A stretch of DNA of 64,000 nt from Photobacterium lipolyticum (GTDB lineage Bacteria > Pseudomonadota > Gammaproteobacteria > Enterobacterales > Vibrionaceae), in contig NZ_PYMC01000001.1 of NCBI RefSeq assembly GCF_003026475.1, positions 248,001 to 312,000 on the forward strand. The letters run 5' to 3'. This document shows, piece by piece, positions 28,565 to 40,334 of the stretch (position 1 is the stretch's first letter; each line of letters starts with the position of its first letter). A model generated the notes under the pieces. That model made no database searches and was not told the origin of the DNA. It worked only from the letters and a program-made list of their open reading frames with translations. The position numbers were made by a program, and so were the translations under genes.

Positions 28565-30538
28565 ATGAACGATACCTTTTCGCTTTTTGATCATATTCAA
28601 TCGCCAATATGGGTGTTTGATCTCGACTGTAAAAAAATAATCTGGGCCAACAAAACCTCTTTACCTTTATGGGAAGCCAGCTCTTTAGAAGAATTAACTG
28701 CCCGAGATTTCGCCCAGGACATGTCAGAGGCCGTTGAAGCCACCTTGAATGGTTATCGTCAGCGATTTGGCAACGGAGAAGCGATTAAAACGTGGTGGAA
28801 CTTTACCCCTAAGCAAATATTGAAAAAGGCTCTTTGCACATTCTCGGGTATTACCTTACCAGATGGACGTGTTGTCATGCTGGTTGAAGTGATTGCCGAA
28901 GAATCCACCATGCGTCACGATCTTGCCTTTTCAGATTGTTCTAATCTTGCTCTGCTATTTTCCGACCGGGGTGATCTGATCAGTGCCAATAATACCTTTA
29001 GTCACTCTTTTGGTCAGTCTTTGCATGATCTGGCTAACTTTCTTGGTGATATTGAACTCGCGAGCGCATGGATAGAAGATGCCAAACAGCAGGGTTCAAT
29101 TATCCATACAAAGTTGTGCTGGACCGGACAAAACCACCTTTGGTTTGATATCAAAGGAAAATGGCTGCAAGACAACCAGCAGCTTTTACTACACCTGATC
29201 AATATTAGCCCTGAAAAAGAAAGGCTTAAACAAGCCACACACTATGCAAAACATGACTTTTTGACTGGATTATTGAATCGTCATGGTATCTCTAATGCAA
29301 TAAATGAGTCGCATCATAGTCAGCAACCTTACGATTTGCTATTTCTCGACATTGATGGCTTTAAACTGGTGAATGATACCTATGGCCATGCCATCGGCGA
29401 TAAACTGTTACGCGCCATTGCGGTACGTTTGACAGAAACACTGCAACAGAAAGGCTTGTTAGCCCGTTTTGGTGGTGATGAGTTTATTATTCAGGTTGAA
29501 CATCGTAATGTCCAAAACACCCCGTTGTTTGCAAAGACAATCATCAAAGAGCTGAATAAACCTTTCCACGTTAAAGACGTCGGTGAACTTTCTATTGGGT
29601 GTAGTATCGGTACTGCTAGCTACCCAGTTGATGCGCAGGAGATTGAAACTCTGATCAGCCAGGCCGATATGGCAATGCACCGTGCTAAATTGCGAGGCCG
29701 TAATCGCAGCCACCACTTTTCGCCAGATATGGCTGATGTCTTATATCGAAAGATGACGTTACGTCATCACCTGACATTGGCACTCGAAGCTGACGCTTTT
29801 GAACTCTACTACCAGCCAATTGTTGATTTAAAAGCTAGAAAACTTAAAGGTTTTGAAGCATTGATTCGCTGGTACGACGAAGAGTTGGGACAGGTTTCGC
29901 CGGCTGAATTTATCCCACTAGCGGAAGAAACAGGTCAAATAGTACCTTTGGGGAAATGGATTCTGAAAACGGCCTGCCAGCAACTTGCCTCATGGCAAAG
30001 CCGGTATGATGAGAAGTTCATTATGAGTGTTAACTTGTCACGTGCTCAGCTTCAATCCAATCTGGCGCCGACAATTGAATCCATAATAAAGCAGTTTGAT
30101 ATCGATCCCGCCCAGTTGGCGCTGGAGCTAACAGAATCAACCATGTTGCAGGAATATGATGATGCTAAACAGTGTCTGGAAGATCTGGCAGCATTGGGAT
30201 TAGAGCTCTACCTTGATGATTTCGGAACCGGATACTCTTCCCTTTCACAACTCCAGGATCTGCCAATCAGCACGGTCAAACTGGACCAAAGTTTTGTTCA
30301 GGGAGAGCACAAAGGCAGCCAGGCTATCGTTGAAGCAACTCGGGCCATCTGTGAAAAACTCGATTTAAAAATCGTTGCAGAAGGCGTCGAAACCGCCAAC
30401 CAGCTGCAATACCTGCAAACATGCAATTTCGATTATTGCCAGGGCTATTTCCTCGGCAAGCCAATGCCGCCAGGTGAACTCGAAGCAAATAAATTTGCCT
30501 TGCTCAATGAGATCCCCGTAGCAAAATACATCCACTAA
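28565..30538 (+). CDS. GGDEF-EAL cyclic-di-GMP protein with PAS-like sensor
   Basis: 657 residues, cytoplasmic. Two PAS-like regions (about residues 1-125 and 125-220) precede a GGDEF domain (intact FGGDEF near residue 303) and a C-terminal EAL domain. No RxxD inhibitory site precedes GGDEF. EAL residues all appear present: FEALIRW, MSVNLSRAQ, ELTES, LDDFGTGYSS, VKLDQSF, AEGVE and QGYFLGKPM. It could be a phosphodiesterase, a bifunctional enzyme, or a phosphodiesterase gated by GGDEF. No membrane segment is seen. A GTG one codon upstream (28562) is an alternative start. Confidence 0.92.
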   Translation: MNDTFSLFDHIQSPIWVFDLDCKKIIWANKTSLPLWEASSLEELTARDFAQDMSEAVEATLNGYRQRFGNGEAIKTWWNFTPKQILKKALCTFSGITLPDGRVVMLVEVIAEESTMRHDLAFSDCSNLALLFSDRGDLISANNTFSHSFGQSLHDLANFLGDIELASAWIEDAKQQGSIIHTKLCWTGQNHLWFDIKGKWLQDNQQLLLHLINISPEKERLKQATHYAKHDFLTGLLNRHGISNAINESHHSQQPYDLLFLDIDGFKLVNDTYGHAIGDKLLRAIAVRLTETLQQKGLLARFGGDEFIIQVEHRNVQNTPLFAKTIIKELNKPFHVKDVGELSIGCSIGTASYPVDAQEIETLISQADMAMHRAKLRGRNRSHHFSPDMADVLYRKMTLRHHLTLALEADAFELYYQPIVDLKARKLKGFEALIRWYDEELGQVSPAEFIPLAEETGQIVPLGKWILKTACQQLASWQSRYDEKFIMSVNLSRAQLQSNLAPTIESIIKQFDIDPAQLALELTESTMLQEYDDAKQCLEDLAALGLELYLDDFGTGYSSLSQLQDLPISTVKLDQSFVQGEHKGSQAIVEATRAICEKLDLKIVAEGVETANQLQYLQTCNFDYCQGYFLGKPMPPGELEANKFALLNEIPVAKYIH

Positions 30539-30928
30539 CAGATATTTAGCACAACGCACAGCTTTACTGCAGAGTCAGACGGCCCCCCAATCGGTCGAAC
30601 ATCACAAAACACAACAATATAAGAAATTCTTAATACCCAACAACATGTAGTTTTGTATGCAACTGGATTGTTTATATTTTCACTAACCATCTGATTTTGG
30701 CTTACTCCAGAAGATAAATTATTCGCTAATTTATTGTATAAAAAGATAAAAACATCCCTGTTCCGCCATAACCACCAAAAACATCCTTTATCATAATATT
30801 CTACTGGCATTTCAATCCGATAGAGTATGAGTGATCTCAGCTCTCTACAGTGCATCGATTTAAGATTAGAATCTTTATCCGTCTGATAAATCGAATATTT
30901 TTTTATAGTAGTAACTAAGAAGGCAGAT
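30539..30928. other. AT-rich intergenic region before the chemoreceptor gene
   Basis: 390 bases without a supported gene. A 161-codon minus-strand frame running into the chemoreceptor gene lacks family resemblance. No clear hairpin, repeat or operator was seen. The chemoreceptor promoter must lie here but is not distinctive. Confidence 0.5.
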
Positions 30929-32836
30929 ATGAAAGACCTCTCATTTCGACGTATTGGTTTTAAGCAACGCATTATTTTTACTGTTGCTCTACTGGTATCA
31001 GCGGCACTGTTGGTCACCAACTGGCTGTCTTATAACAATTTCAAAAACGACAAAATTGCATCGATTGAAGAACAATCGCAATTAATTGTAAAAAGTGCAA
31101 AGCGAGAAATCGAATTATCAATGCAGACAAAAGTGAGTGCGCTCGACTCAAGCAAAGCTTTTTTCCGATCCAATCACTCAAACAGCGAATATGTTGAGAT
31201 AGCAAGGTTACTCACCGAATCTGTTGGATATTCCAGCTTTACCGTTGGCTACAGTGATGGCCGTGCCTTCGGTGATTCCGGTGGCAATAATGGTGTCTTT
31301 GATGTGCGTGATTATGATCCGCGTACCCGTGATTGGTACCAGCAAGCATTAGCAAAAAAGGAAACCATACTGACCGATATCTATACCGATGATACAACCG
31401 GAGATTTGATGGTGAGCATTGCGACCCCAATTAGCAGCGAGGGTGTGGTGGTCGGTGATCTCTCATTGAAAAGTCTTAATGATGCTATTAACAATGTAGA
31501 TTTCCCTGGTGCGGTGATCTTAATCCTTAGTGAACAATTTTCTCAGCTGGCATCCTCAGATCCCAGCGATGAGCTAGGGATCTATTTTGATATTCCAAAA
31601 TTGGAACAGCAGATGGCGACCTTGGGCTCTGGTGCTGCCGATTACCAGTGGGCCGGAGCTGATAAACGTGCCTATTTCTCTGAAATTCCACTTGTTGACG
31701 GTCATAAATGGTATCTCTATGTCGGCGTTGAAAAATCTGTGGTTTATGCCGATGTTGAAGCGGCGCTCGTCAATGCATTATCAACATCCGCTGTTATTCT
31801 GATCATTGCACTCCTGATTGTCATTGTGGTGTTAAACCAGCTATACCGCCCAATACTCACACTTAAAGATGTGGTACTTGATTTATCAAAAGGAAACGGT
31901 GATCTCACTCGACGACTGCCGGTTACTAGTCGCGATGACCTGGGCCAAATTTCACAAGGGATCAATATTTTTATCGAGAACCTGCAATCATTGATGCTTG
32001 AAGTCTCGCAGTCTTCCGAACACATTTCCCGTAGCGTCGACCAGCTTAAACACCAAACAGACGCAAACAACGAGGTATTAACAGCTCATGCGACAGAGAC
32101 GGTGCAAATCGTTACTGCTATTGAGGAGATGAGCGCTACTGCGAATGATGTCGCGAGTAATGCATCTGAAGCCTCCCAATTCACTCATAAAACCAATTCG
32201 CAAGTGACAGACTCTAAAAATGTTGTAACCAGAGCTACATACACGGTATCTCAACTTGTTGATAATGTTGAAAATACCTCTGCCAGCATTGCCGAAATAG
32301 AAAAAGACACCTTGGAGATCACCAATGTGCTGAATGTGATCGGTGAAATAGCCGATCAGACAAACCTGCTTGCGTTAAATGCTGCCATAGAAGCAGCCCG
32401 AGCCGGAGAGCAAGGCAGAGGGTTTGCCGTTGTTGCTGATGAAGTAAGGGCACTGGCAGCCAGAACACAAACGAGTACAGCAGAAATTGAGCAAACATTA
32501 AAAAAATTACGTAATGGTTCATGTTCCGCAATTTCTGCAATGGTTGCGACTAAATCAACATGCGAAAAAACGGCAGAAAGTACGTCTTTGGTGGAAAATG
32601 ATCTTGATACTATCGCTCACTCGGTAACCCACATTAATGACCTCAATACCCATATTGCTACCGCAGCCGAACAGCAAAGCTCTGTTGCAAATGAAATCAC
32701 CCGTAATATGGCTGCTATCCGTGAAATCGTAGGGAAGTTATCTTCTAATGGAGAAGCGACAACAAATGAGACCATCAATCTGGCTGCGGCAAACAGTCAG
32801 TTAAAATCTGTTGTGGGGAAATTCAAATTGCAGTAA
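30929..32836 (+). CDS. Methyl-accepting chemotaxis protein with dCache sensor
   Basis: 635-residue transmembrane chemoreceptor. Membrane segments lie at about residues 14-36 and 283-305. Between them is a dCache domain containing [11 protein letters not shown], then TDIYTDD and GDLSL; the R-x-W-Y and following Tyr/Asp pattern resembles amino-acid-binding dCache sensors. A HAMP domain follows at about 305-360. The signalling hairpin tip is conserved: [20 protein letters not shown] and [18 protein letters not shown] near residues 471-515. There is no C-terminal CheR-tethering pentapeptide. No other chemotaxis gene is nearby. The ligand is unproven. Confidence 0.93.
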   Translation: MKDLSFRRIGFKQRIIFTVALLVSAALLVTNWLSYNNFKNDKIASIEEQSQLIVKSAKREIELSMQTKVSALDSSKAFFRSNHSNSEYVEIARLLTESVGYSSFTVGYSDGRAFGDSGGNNGVFDVRDYDPRTRDWYQQALAKKETILTDIYTDDTTGDLMVSIATPISSEGVVVGDLSLKSLNDAINNVDFPGAVILILSEQFSQLASSDPSDELGIYFDIPKLEQQMATLGSGAADYQWAGADKRAYFSEIPLVDGHKWYLYVGVEKSVVYADVEAALVNALSTSAVILIIALLIVIVVLNQLYRPILTLKDVVLDLSKGNGDLTRRLPVTSRDDLGQISQGINIFIENLQSLMLEVSQSSEHISRSVDQLKHQTDANNEVLTAHATETVQIVTAIEEMSATANDVASNASEASQFTHKTNSQVTDSKNVVTRATYTVSQLVDNVENTSASIAEIEKDTLEITNVLNVIGEIADQTNLLALNAAIEAARAGEQGRGFAVVADEVRALAARTQTSTAEIEQTLKKLRNGSCSAISAMVATKSTCEKTAESTSLVENDLDTIAHSVTHINDLNTHIATAAEQQSSVANEITRNMAAIREIVGKLSSNGEATTNETINLAAANSQLKSVVGKFKLQ

Positions 32837-32852
32837 ACCGCTTTTCGACAAA

Positions 32853-33043
32853 CTAGCACTTCATCACAGAAGTTTTGATGAGTTCAGTCGCCAAACATCG
32901 TCATTCCATAAAGTGAGGAACGAACTTATACGGAATCTAAGGCGCGCACGGTTAGAACTGGCTCCGGGATATCTCGTACCTCGATTCCGGGATGACATGT
33001 TTAGGAACTTCAGCTATTCATAATTTATATGAAAGGGTACCAG
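32853..33043. mobile_element. MITE-like repeat of about 190 bp, copy A
   Basis: Non-coding element, matched in inverse orientation by the segment at 56267-56459. Shared blocks include CATCACAGAAGTTTT, AAGTGAGGAACGAA, TATACGGAATCTAAGGCG and ATTCCGGGATGAC. The ends are imperfect inverted repeats of the form ACTRGYAC. No transposase is present. Confidence 0.7.
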
Positions 33044-33062
33044 GAGATCAGCCAGTAATTAT

Positions 33063-33103
33063 TGATCATGCTGGGAGCTAATTATAGCTCCCAAGCTTGA
33101 TCT
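33063..33103. other. Long hairpin downstream of repeat copy A
   Basis: Core GGGAGCTA-ATTA-TAGCTCCC, extended outward by imperfect pairing of TTGATCA with TTGATC. There is no T-tract. It lies between the chemoreceptor gene and the MBL-fold gene and may be a transcript-end or processing structure. Confidence 0.4.
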
Positions 33104-33274
33104 GAAATTACATTGATTGCCAGCGCGGTATGGGAAAAATCGTCAATAGGCAATCTCGGTAGGCAGAGCACACAAACCTGGCAGCTTGTATGGTCGAATG
33201 AGTTAGACCATAATGAATTTTTAATATCGTGATAATTACTTAAATAATAAGTAATAAAAGTATTCACTTACCCT

Positions 33275-34021
33275 ATGAAACTACATCAATTAGAAGGTTA
33301 TATTCAATCGATATATTTAGCTGAATATCAAGATAAGCTTTTATTACTCGATGGCTGTAGCCGTGCTGATATACCCGTGTTAACACAATTTATTACGGGC
33401 TCGCTGCAACGACCAATAAATGATCTTAGCCTCGTTGTTGTTACCCATATGCATCCAGATCATGCAGGTGCCGCCCAAAAACTACGCCGTTTAACGGGTT
33501 GTAAAATTGCAGCAGCCAATGTGGCTGGACAGTGGTATGCAGGGTTTGACGGTATATTGATGCATTTCACCGATATGCTGCTGGCTAAATGGGTAGCGAA
33601 ACGCATGAACAAGCCCCGGCGTAATGTATGGTACTCAAGTAAGCTTCGGGCCGACTATAAGCTTGGTGACGGTGATACTTTACCCGACTTTCCTGAATGG
33701 GTTGCACTTGCGACCCAAGGTCACACCGACCGAGATTTATCTTTGCACCACTTACCGAGCAATCGCATTTATGTCGCTGATTTAATGGTCAAAGTAAAAG
33801 GTCGCTATATTCCTCCATTCCCTGTTTTTTATCCTAACCGATATCGTTCTTCATTAAATAAAGTCATGGCATTAAAGCCCGATTCAATTTTCCTCGCCCA
33901 TGGTGGTGAGGTCCAGCCTTCTGAACAGGAATTCCAATACCTACTCAACCGTGCACCAAAACTTCCAATGACCCACTGGCGTTCAGTAAAGACAAAACTA
34001 AAAAAAGCACTAAAACGATAA
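33275..34021 (+). CDS. MBL-fold metallo-hydrolase
   Basis: 248-residue cytoplasmic protein of the metallo-beta-lactamase fold. The metal-binding motif THMHPDHAG (HxHxDH) is at about residues 57-65. Further ligands are plausible in TQGHTDRDLS (His, near 150), VADLM (Asp, near 168) and LAHGGE (His, near 209). The family has many substrates (thioesters, phosphodiesters, lactones), and I cannot name one. The C-terminus is basic. It appears monocistronic, with the convergent methyltransferase gene downstream. Confidence 0.85.
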   Translation: MKLHQLEGYIQSIYLAEYQDKLLLLDGCSRADIPVLTQFITGSLQRPINDLSLVVVTHMHPDHAGAAQKLRRLTGCKIAAANVAGQWYAGFDGILMHFTDMLLAKWVAKRMNKPRRNVWYSSKLRADYKLGDGDTLPDFPEWVALATQGHTDRDLSLHHLPSNRIYVADLMVKVKGRYIPPFPVFYPNRYRSSLNKVMALKPDSIFLAHGGEVQPSEQEFQYLLNRAPKLPMTHWRSVKTKLKKALKR

Positions 34022-34086
34022 GTGTCTAATTAATCGATATTTCATTAATTATCTGGCAATTGTCCCAATAATGAATAGATTTGGGA

Positions 34087-35289
34087 TTATAACTGACGCG
34101 TCTTCAGCTCTGCATGAATGAGAATATTACGAGGTGTCACCGGTTTAGCGCAAAATGTACCGAGTGAGACTTGATAGCCTGATTGCTCTAAGAAGCAGAC
34201 CCGATCATACACCAGCCACATTTCGAGCGGTCGCCGAAATAGCTGGCGAACCAGCTCCATACGCTCAGTGATCTGGTATCTGGCTTCACCTTCTTGCTGC
34301 CAATAGGCGAAATCAATATCACCGGGCAACAACAGTGATTTTTTCTCCGCCGCCCAAAAACAGAAGGCGGAAAACCCCTCATTGAGCAACGCTTTCTGCA
34401 CATTGGGTACTGGTAAATAGTCATCACAACCGCGTAATTCGCGCTGCAGCAAATCAAATCCTAAACGATAACTGACTTCCACAAAGCGCTGACGGCGAAC
34501 ACGCTGTCCTGCCGTAACGGTTTCTTGCAGAGGCAGACGCAGATCATGCTTGGTCAAAGTGATCTCACTCTGCTTCGCGAGATCTGACAGTGGTTGATAG
34601 TGCTTTGCTCGGATCAGATGATAGCAACAAGGTGAAATACTGACTGCAGCACCTTGTTTAGCAACCACACGCTGCAACAGTGATACATGTAAATCACCGC
34701 AGGCATGCAAAGCAACAGCATGTTGTTGGGGCTGAATATATTGCTCGCTACTCTTATCAAAGGCATCGGCAGTAATAAAGGTGATCGGTAAACCTAATCG
34801 CTTAGCAGTCGCCTCACCTTCAACGCACAACTGACGTTGCCATTCAAGGCTGGTTACCGGCATGTGGTGGTTCGCAGCAAGTATCCGTCCTAAGTGACCT
34901 TTACCCGCACACCATTCTAACCACGGTAGTTGTAGCCGAGGTAACGCGGCGCTAAATGCAGAGATTTGGGTCCATTTCCGCCCCGGAATACCAACATCAA
35001 GTCCTTTGGCAACGGCGGTATTTTCAACTGGCAATGACAGGCATTGCGATAATTGATACAGCTCAGGAGAATCCGGGATCCACGTCGATAAGGCTTCGGC
35101 TAACGCAGCATTATCTTCATTAAAATACGTGACCTGCTCTTCCGTTAAGCTGATTAACCACTGACACAACCCTGGATGAGTCTGGTTCCAGACAAAGCTC
35201 CGTTCAGCAAAGGGCATAAACTGCCAAAACTCACGATTTCTCGTTAATAGATCATTTAGCTGGCGAAACTGGTGGATATGCCCTGTCAT
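34087..35289 (-). CDS. SAM-dependent methyltransferase, METTL25-like
   Basis: 400-residue protein. The SAM-binding motif is WLEWCAGKGHLGRILA at about residues 123-138. Downstream ALHACGDLHVSLLQ near residue 195 and SISPCCYHLI near 218 are the signature of the methyltransferase group that includes eukaryotic METTL25/RRNAD1. The substrate is not known to me; RNA modification is possible. It is downstream of cysB on the same strand, separated by a 145-base gap holding a short repeat. Confidence 0.8.
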   Translation of the reverse strand: MTGHIHQFRQLNDLLTRNREFWQFMPFAERSFVWNQTHPGLCQWLISLTEEQVTYFNEDNAALAEALSTWIPDSPELYQLSQCLSLPVENTAVAKGLDVGIPGRKWTQISAFSAALPRLQLPWLEWCAGKGHLGRILAANHHMPVTSLEWQRQLCVEGEATAKRLGLPITFITADAFDKSSEQYIQPQQHAVALHACGDLHVSLLQRVVAKQGAAVSISPCCYHLIRAKHYQPLSDLAKQSEITLTKHDLRLPLQETVTAGQRVRRQRFVEVSYRLGFDLLQRELRGCDDYLPVPNVQKALLNEGFSAFCFWAAEKKSLLLPGDIDFAYWQQEGEARYQITERMELVRQLFRRPLEMWLVYDRVCFLEQSGYQVSLGTFCAKPVTPRNILIHAELKTRQL

Positions 35290-35334
35290 GAAGTGGCTCT
35301 TAAATTACGGAAATCAAAAATTGGTCGGCTATTG

Positions 35335-35378
35335 TATACCCAAGCTACCTCAAGATGCTCGTTTCAGCGAGATTTTCC
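35335..35378 (-). repeat. Short intergenic repeat, copy 4
   Basis: Read on the minus strand it contains GAGCATCTTGAGGTAGCTTG and ends in GGGTATA, matching the 3' half of copies 1-3 (12971, 18331, 19211). The 5' half differs (CTGAAACGA instead of CTGAACTCT). It lies upstream of the methyltransferase gene in the same relative orientation as the other copies. Confidence 0.65.
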
Positions 35379-35434
35379 AGACGCTAAGGTCAGGCGCTGA
35401 ATCCAGCGGCTTCATTAATTATGTCTTTCATATA

Positions 35435-36439
<1,005 letters not shown>

Positions 36440-36687
36440 TTAGTACCAATTTAATTAAAAAAATGCGCATTCAGCGGAAATTATTCAATGTAACCAGTAT
36501 TCTCTGTGCAAGCATATAGCTGGATTCTCGCATTTTGAAGAGGTTCAGCTATATCACCATCTTTATGAGTGAAAAACAGCCTATTCGTAGACACAGGTAG
36601 CAATTTTAAGGTTCTCGCTATCGCCAATTTGTCAGATAGTGTATCTTATACCCCCTGTAAAAAACGCATAGAAGATAAACATATCTT

Positions 36688-37449
36688 ATGAGTATACCTT
36701 TAGTTATAGGCCTTTTCGCCTTATTGCTGATACTAATTGTTGGTTACAACATATTAATTCAGTATCGACAGCGTTTAGAAAGTGCGAAAAACCAAGAACT
36801 GGCAAAGCATATTTCGATCATCGATGCCACTGAAGAGCTTATTGGTAATGCTCACCACTTGCCGTACAGTAAAGAACTACTGGTATGTCTGAACCAGCGT
36901 ATCTTATTCGCACTGCAAAGTATGAAGGAAGCCGATCCTTCGGATAAAAGCTTGTCGCTACGGATAAAAAATGTAGCTGAACAAATCAGCCACCTGCAGG
37001 CAAATTATTCAAACAGTGACGTAGCCGGCTTCAAAGTACCGACTACAGACAAGCAAGCCATTGGCATGTTACAGCTGGTTAAACGTCTGAAAAATATCAT
37101 CAAAAATGAACACAGTAAGGGACGTTTCTCGACCCAGTTATTTGTCACGGAAAACGCCCGTCTTGAGGGTCTCCAGCTTCGCATAAACATAGAAAACGTG
37201 GTTAAGCGTGCTAATGATTCCATCGTAAAACGTCAGCTTGGTACCGCCAAACAGCTATTAAAGAAAGGCATTGATGTACTTTCGACGAGAAATGATAGCT
37301 ACGCGAATACAGCGCGTGAGAAGCTGCAACTCATGCTTAGTGAGATCGATAGCAATCAATCTCTCAGCAATGAGCAAGAACGCAAGCAGATGATTGCCAA
37401 AGAGCAGGACGAACTCGATGTCTTGTTCCAGCCAAAGCAGAAGTGGTAA
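36688..37449 (+). CDS. Membrane-anchored helical protein of unknown function
   Basis: 253-residue protein not assigned to a family. An N-terminal membrane anchor is at about residues 5-24 (LVIGLFALLLILIVGYNILI). The rest is mostly charged and helical, with coiled-coil-like stretches (QYRQRLESAKNQELAKHI; the C-terminal SNEQERKQMIAKEQDELDVL). Cys is nearly absent. It has no visible enzymatic motif. It is encoded between cysB and topA and convergent with topA. A cytoplasmic scaffold or envelope role would be a guess. Confidence 0.75.
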   Translation: MSIPLVIGLFALLLILIVGYNILIQYRQRLESAKNQELAKHISIIDATEELIGNAHHLPYSKELLVCLNQRILFALQSMKEADPSDKSLSLRIKNVAEQISHLQANYSNSDVAGFKVPTTDKQAIGMLQLVKRLKNIIKNEHSKGRFSTQLFVTENARLEGLQLRINIENVVKRANDSIVKRQLGTAKQLLKKGIDVLSTRNDSYANTAREKLQLMLSEIDSNQSLSNEQERKQMIAKEQDELDVLFQPKQKW

Positions 37450-37519
37450 TGTTACTCCACTCTATTCAAAGGTCGCTTATGCGGCCTTTTTTATTACTGC
37501 TTTTTTATTACTAAAAGAT

Positions 37520-37657
37520 ATGAATCGACAAAAAATAGCCCACCACACCCAACACATGGTTGATAGACTGCTTACACCCAGCAACCAATTTCTCCAGTCT
37601 GAAACGCCAGACGCTTGGATTGATGAAGCCCGAAAGCCTGAAAATCTCACCGCTTAA
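37520..37657 (+). CDS. Possible small protein (45 aa)
   Basis: 45-codon ORF, MNRQKIAHHTQHMVDRLLTP onward, polar and acidic at the C-terminus (DAWIDEARKPENLTA). It follows the preceding gene by 70 bases and ends just before the terminator, which fits a real last gene of a transcript. The ribosome site is weak. I recognise no family. Confidence 0.4.
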   Translation: MNRQKIAHHTQHMVDRLLTPSNQFLQSETPDAWIDEARKPENLTA

Positions 37658-37661
37658 AAAC

Positions 37662-37687
37662 AAAAAACCGCCTTTCGGCGGCTTTTT
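37662..37687. terminator. Bidirectional terminator before the end of topA
   Basis: A6-CCGCC-TTTC-GGCGG-C-T5 hairpin between the convergent genes, 1 base from the topA stop codon. Confidence 0.88.
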
Positions 37688-37688
37688 C

Positions 37689-40334
37689 TTATTTCTCTTC
37701 TTTTTCTTTCTTCGGCTTTTTACGTTTATCGGTAATTACCCACTTACCATCGATAAACAGACCCGTCCAGCCAGAAGGCTTCGCGTCAATTTCCGAACGG
37801 ATATAGTTCTCTTTGCTCTTACGGCTAAAGCGAACAACCGTCTTACGACCATCCGGATCTTCGGTTGGCGCATCAGCGAGGTATTTAAACTTCTCTGGTA
37901 AACGATCTTTAAAGCGAACCAGCTCTTCGACGTACGGTGCACGCGTCTCGCGTGATTTAGGGAACGTACTCGCTGCCATAAACAGACCTGACGCACCATC
38001 ACGTAAAACGAAATAGGCATCCTGATCTTGTGTGCAAGGGATCTCAGGCAAGTGAACCGGATCTTCTTTCGGTGGGGCAATTTCACCACTCTTCAGGATC
38101 TTACGGGTGTTCTTACAGCTTTCGCTGGTGCAACCCATATATTTCCCGAAGCGACCCGTTTTCAGCTCCATGTCTGAACCGCACTTGTCACATTCGATAA
38201 CAGGACCATCATAGCCTTTCAGCTTGAATTCGCCTTTCTCGACAATGTAACCGTCACAACTCGGGTTGTTACCACAAACGTGCAGCTTGCGATCCTGATC
38301 AATCAGGTAAGCATCCATTGCCGTGTCACATTTAGGACAACGCTTCTTGGCACGAAGAGCCGCTGTTTCTACGTCTTCTTCAAGAACGTTAACAATACCT
38401 TCTTCGTCACCTAAGTTAATGGTGGTTTTGCAACGCTCTTTGGGCGGCAGTGCATAACCTGAACAACCTAGAAATACGCCTGTCGACGCAGTACGTATAC
38501 CCATTGGGCGAGAACAAGTCGGACACTTAATATCGGTTAGTACGATATTGTTTGGCTGCATCCCCCCCTGATCTTCATCCAACTCGGCTTTTTCAAGCTC
38601 GGCGCTGAAGTCACGGAAGAAGTCATCCAGAACCGCTTTCCAGTTCTTCTCACCTTCAGCGATTTTATCCAGGTTACCTTCCATGCGAGCGGTGAAGTCG
38701 AAGTCCATCAGATCGGGAAAACTCCCGTCAAGACGATCCGAGACGATCTCACCCATTTTCTCAGCATAAAAACGACGCTGATCAACGCGTACATAGCCAC
38801 GATCCTGAATCGTTGAAATGATCGACGCATAGGTAGAAGGACGACCTATCCCGCGCTTCTCTAATTCTTTAACCAATGCTGCTTCTGTAAAGCGCGCTGG
38901 CGGCTTAGTGAAGTGTTGCTTAGGCTCGATGTCTTCTAGCTTCAACGTATCGCCTACGTGAACTATAGGCAACGTCGTATCTTCATTCTTGCCAGAAGGT
39001 CGTTGCACCTGTGTCCAACCTGCAAAGCGCAAAGTACGACCTTTCGCTTTCAGCGTGAATTCATCGGCCTGAACAGTAATTGTGCTTGAATCGTATTTAG
39101 CCGGAACCATTTGACAAGCGACAAACTGACGCCAGATTAAGTCATACAACTTAACCGCATCCTTATCCATGCCTTCCAGGTTTTCAGCTAGTACATCGAC
39201 ACTTGATGGACGAATCGCTTCGTGCGCTTCCTGTGCGTTCTTTTTGCTGCCGTAAGTAACCGGCGCTTTAGGGAGATAATTCTCACCATACTCACTAGCA
39301 ATAAATTCACGAGCAGACTCAACGGCTTCTTTTGACAGGTTCGTCGAGTCAGTACGCATATAGGTAATGTAACCCGCTTCATACAGACGCTGAGCCAGAC
39401 CCATTGTACGTTTTACACCATAACCAAGACGGGTACTTGCCGCTTGCTGGAGTGTCGATGTGATATACGGCGCTGAAGGCTTGCTGCTGGTCGGGCGATC
39501 TTCACGATCAACCACCTTGTAAGTAGCACTATCAAGTACAGACTTAGCCGCCATGGTTTGTGCTTCATTAACAGGACGGAAAGCTTTACCCGCCTGTTGA
39601 GCAACCATCAAGCGCAGTGCATCTTCACCAACCGTTAAGGTATTGGCGTGAATGTCCCAGAACTCTTCCGGCGTAAACGCTTTGATTTCGCGTTCACGTT
39701 CAACAATCAGCTTTACCGCAACTGACTGTACACGACCGGCAGAAAGGCCTCGCGCAACCTTCTTCCAAAGAAGCGGCGACACCATGAAACCCACTACGCG
39801 ATCAAGAAAACGTCGAGCCTGCTGAGCATTAACACCATCGATATTCAATTCGCCCGGCTGTTCAAACGCCTGCTGAATTGCATTTTTAGTGATTTCATTA
39901 AAAACCACTCGCTTATAACGTGCATCATCACCACCGATGATCTCACGAAGGTGCCACGCAATAGCTTCTCCTTCGCGGTCCAAATCGGTAGCTAGGTAAA
40001 CATAGTCAGCGTCGGCAGCTAGCTTTTGCAATTCGTTTACGACTTTTTCTTTGCCCGGAAGCACTTCGTAATGCGCATCCCAATCGTTATATGGGTCAAC
40101 ACCCATTTTACCGATCAGCGACTTACGGTCTTTTTGTTTTTTGAGACGTGCTTTTTCCTCTGCGCTTAACCCTTTGGTTGAAGTCGCAGCTGCTTTCTTT
40201 CCGGTACTACGCGCACCCGTTGGCAAATCACGTATGTGACCAACGCTTGACTTTACAATGAAGTCCTTCCCCAAGTACTTGTTAATAGTTTTAGCCTTGG
40301 CAGGGGACTCCACGATAACGAGAGATTTACCCAT
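37689..40334 (-). CDS. topA: DNA topoisomerase I
   Basis: Type IA topoisomerase that relaxes negative supercoils, opposing gyrase. 881 residues (865 in E. coli). The Toprim domain is [20 protein letters not shown] with [13 protein letters not shown] near 115. The active-site tyrosine is in [12 protein letters not shown] near residue 320. C-terminal zinc-ribbon modules follow: CPTC ... C-x8-C, CPKC ... C-x4-C, and CDKC ... C-x4-C. The last about 120 residues are basic. The start [10 protein letters not shown] is canonical. The upstream 40335-40798 region is shared divergently with yciN. Confidence 0.98.
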   Translation of the reverse strand: MGKSLVIVESPAKAKTINKYLGKDFIVKSSVGHIRDLPTGARSTGKKAAATSTKGLSAEEKARLKKQKDRKSLIGKMGVDPYNDWDAHYEVLPGKEKVVNELQKLAADADYVYLATDLDREGEAIAWHLREIIGGDDARYKRVVFNEITKNAIQQAFEQPGELNIDGVNAQQARRFLDRVVGFMVSPLLWKKVARGLSAGRVQSVAVKLIVEREREIKAFTPEEFWDIHANTLTVGEDALRLMVAQQAGKAFRPVNEAQTMAAKSVLDSATYKVVDREDRPTSSKPSAPYITSTLQQAASTRLGYGVKRTMGLAQRLYEAGYITYMRTDSTNLSKEAVESAREFIASEYGENYLPKAPVTYGSKKNAQEAHEAIRPSSVDVLAENLEGMDKDAVKLYDLIWRQFVACQMVPAKYDSSTITVQADEFTLKAKGRTLRFAGWTQVQRPSGKNEDTTLPIVHVGDTLKLEDIEPKQHFTKPPARFTEAALVKELEKRGIGRPSTYASIISTIQDRGYVRVDQRRFYAEKMGEIVSDRLDGSFPDLMDFDFTARMEGNLDKIAEGEKNWKAVLDDFFRDFSAELEKAELDEDQGGMQPNNIVLTDIKCPTCSRPMGIRTASTGVFLGCSGYALPPKERCKTTINLGDEEGIVNVLEEDVETAALRAKKRCPKCDTAMDAYLIDQDRKLHVCGNNPSCDGYIVEKGEFKLKGYDGPVIECDKCGSDMELKTGRFGKYMGCTSESCKNTRKILKSGEIAPPKEDPVHLPEIPCTQDQDAYFVLRDGASGLFMAASTFPKSRETRAPYVEELVRFKDRLPEKFKYLADAPTEDPDGRKTVVRFSRKSKENYIRSEIDAKPSGWTGLFIDGKWVITDKRKKPKKEKEEK

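Noticed and set aside
30535..31020. A 161-codon minus-strand frame upstream of the chemoreceptor gene
   Set aside because: It overlaps the chemoreceptor 5' end antisense and resembles no protein I know.
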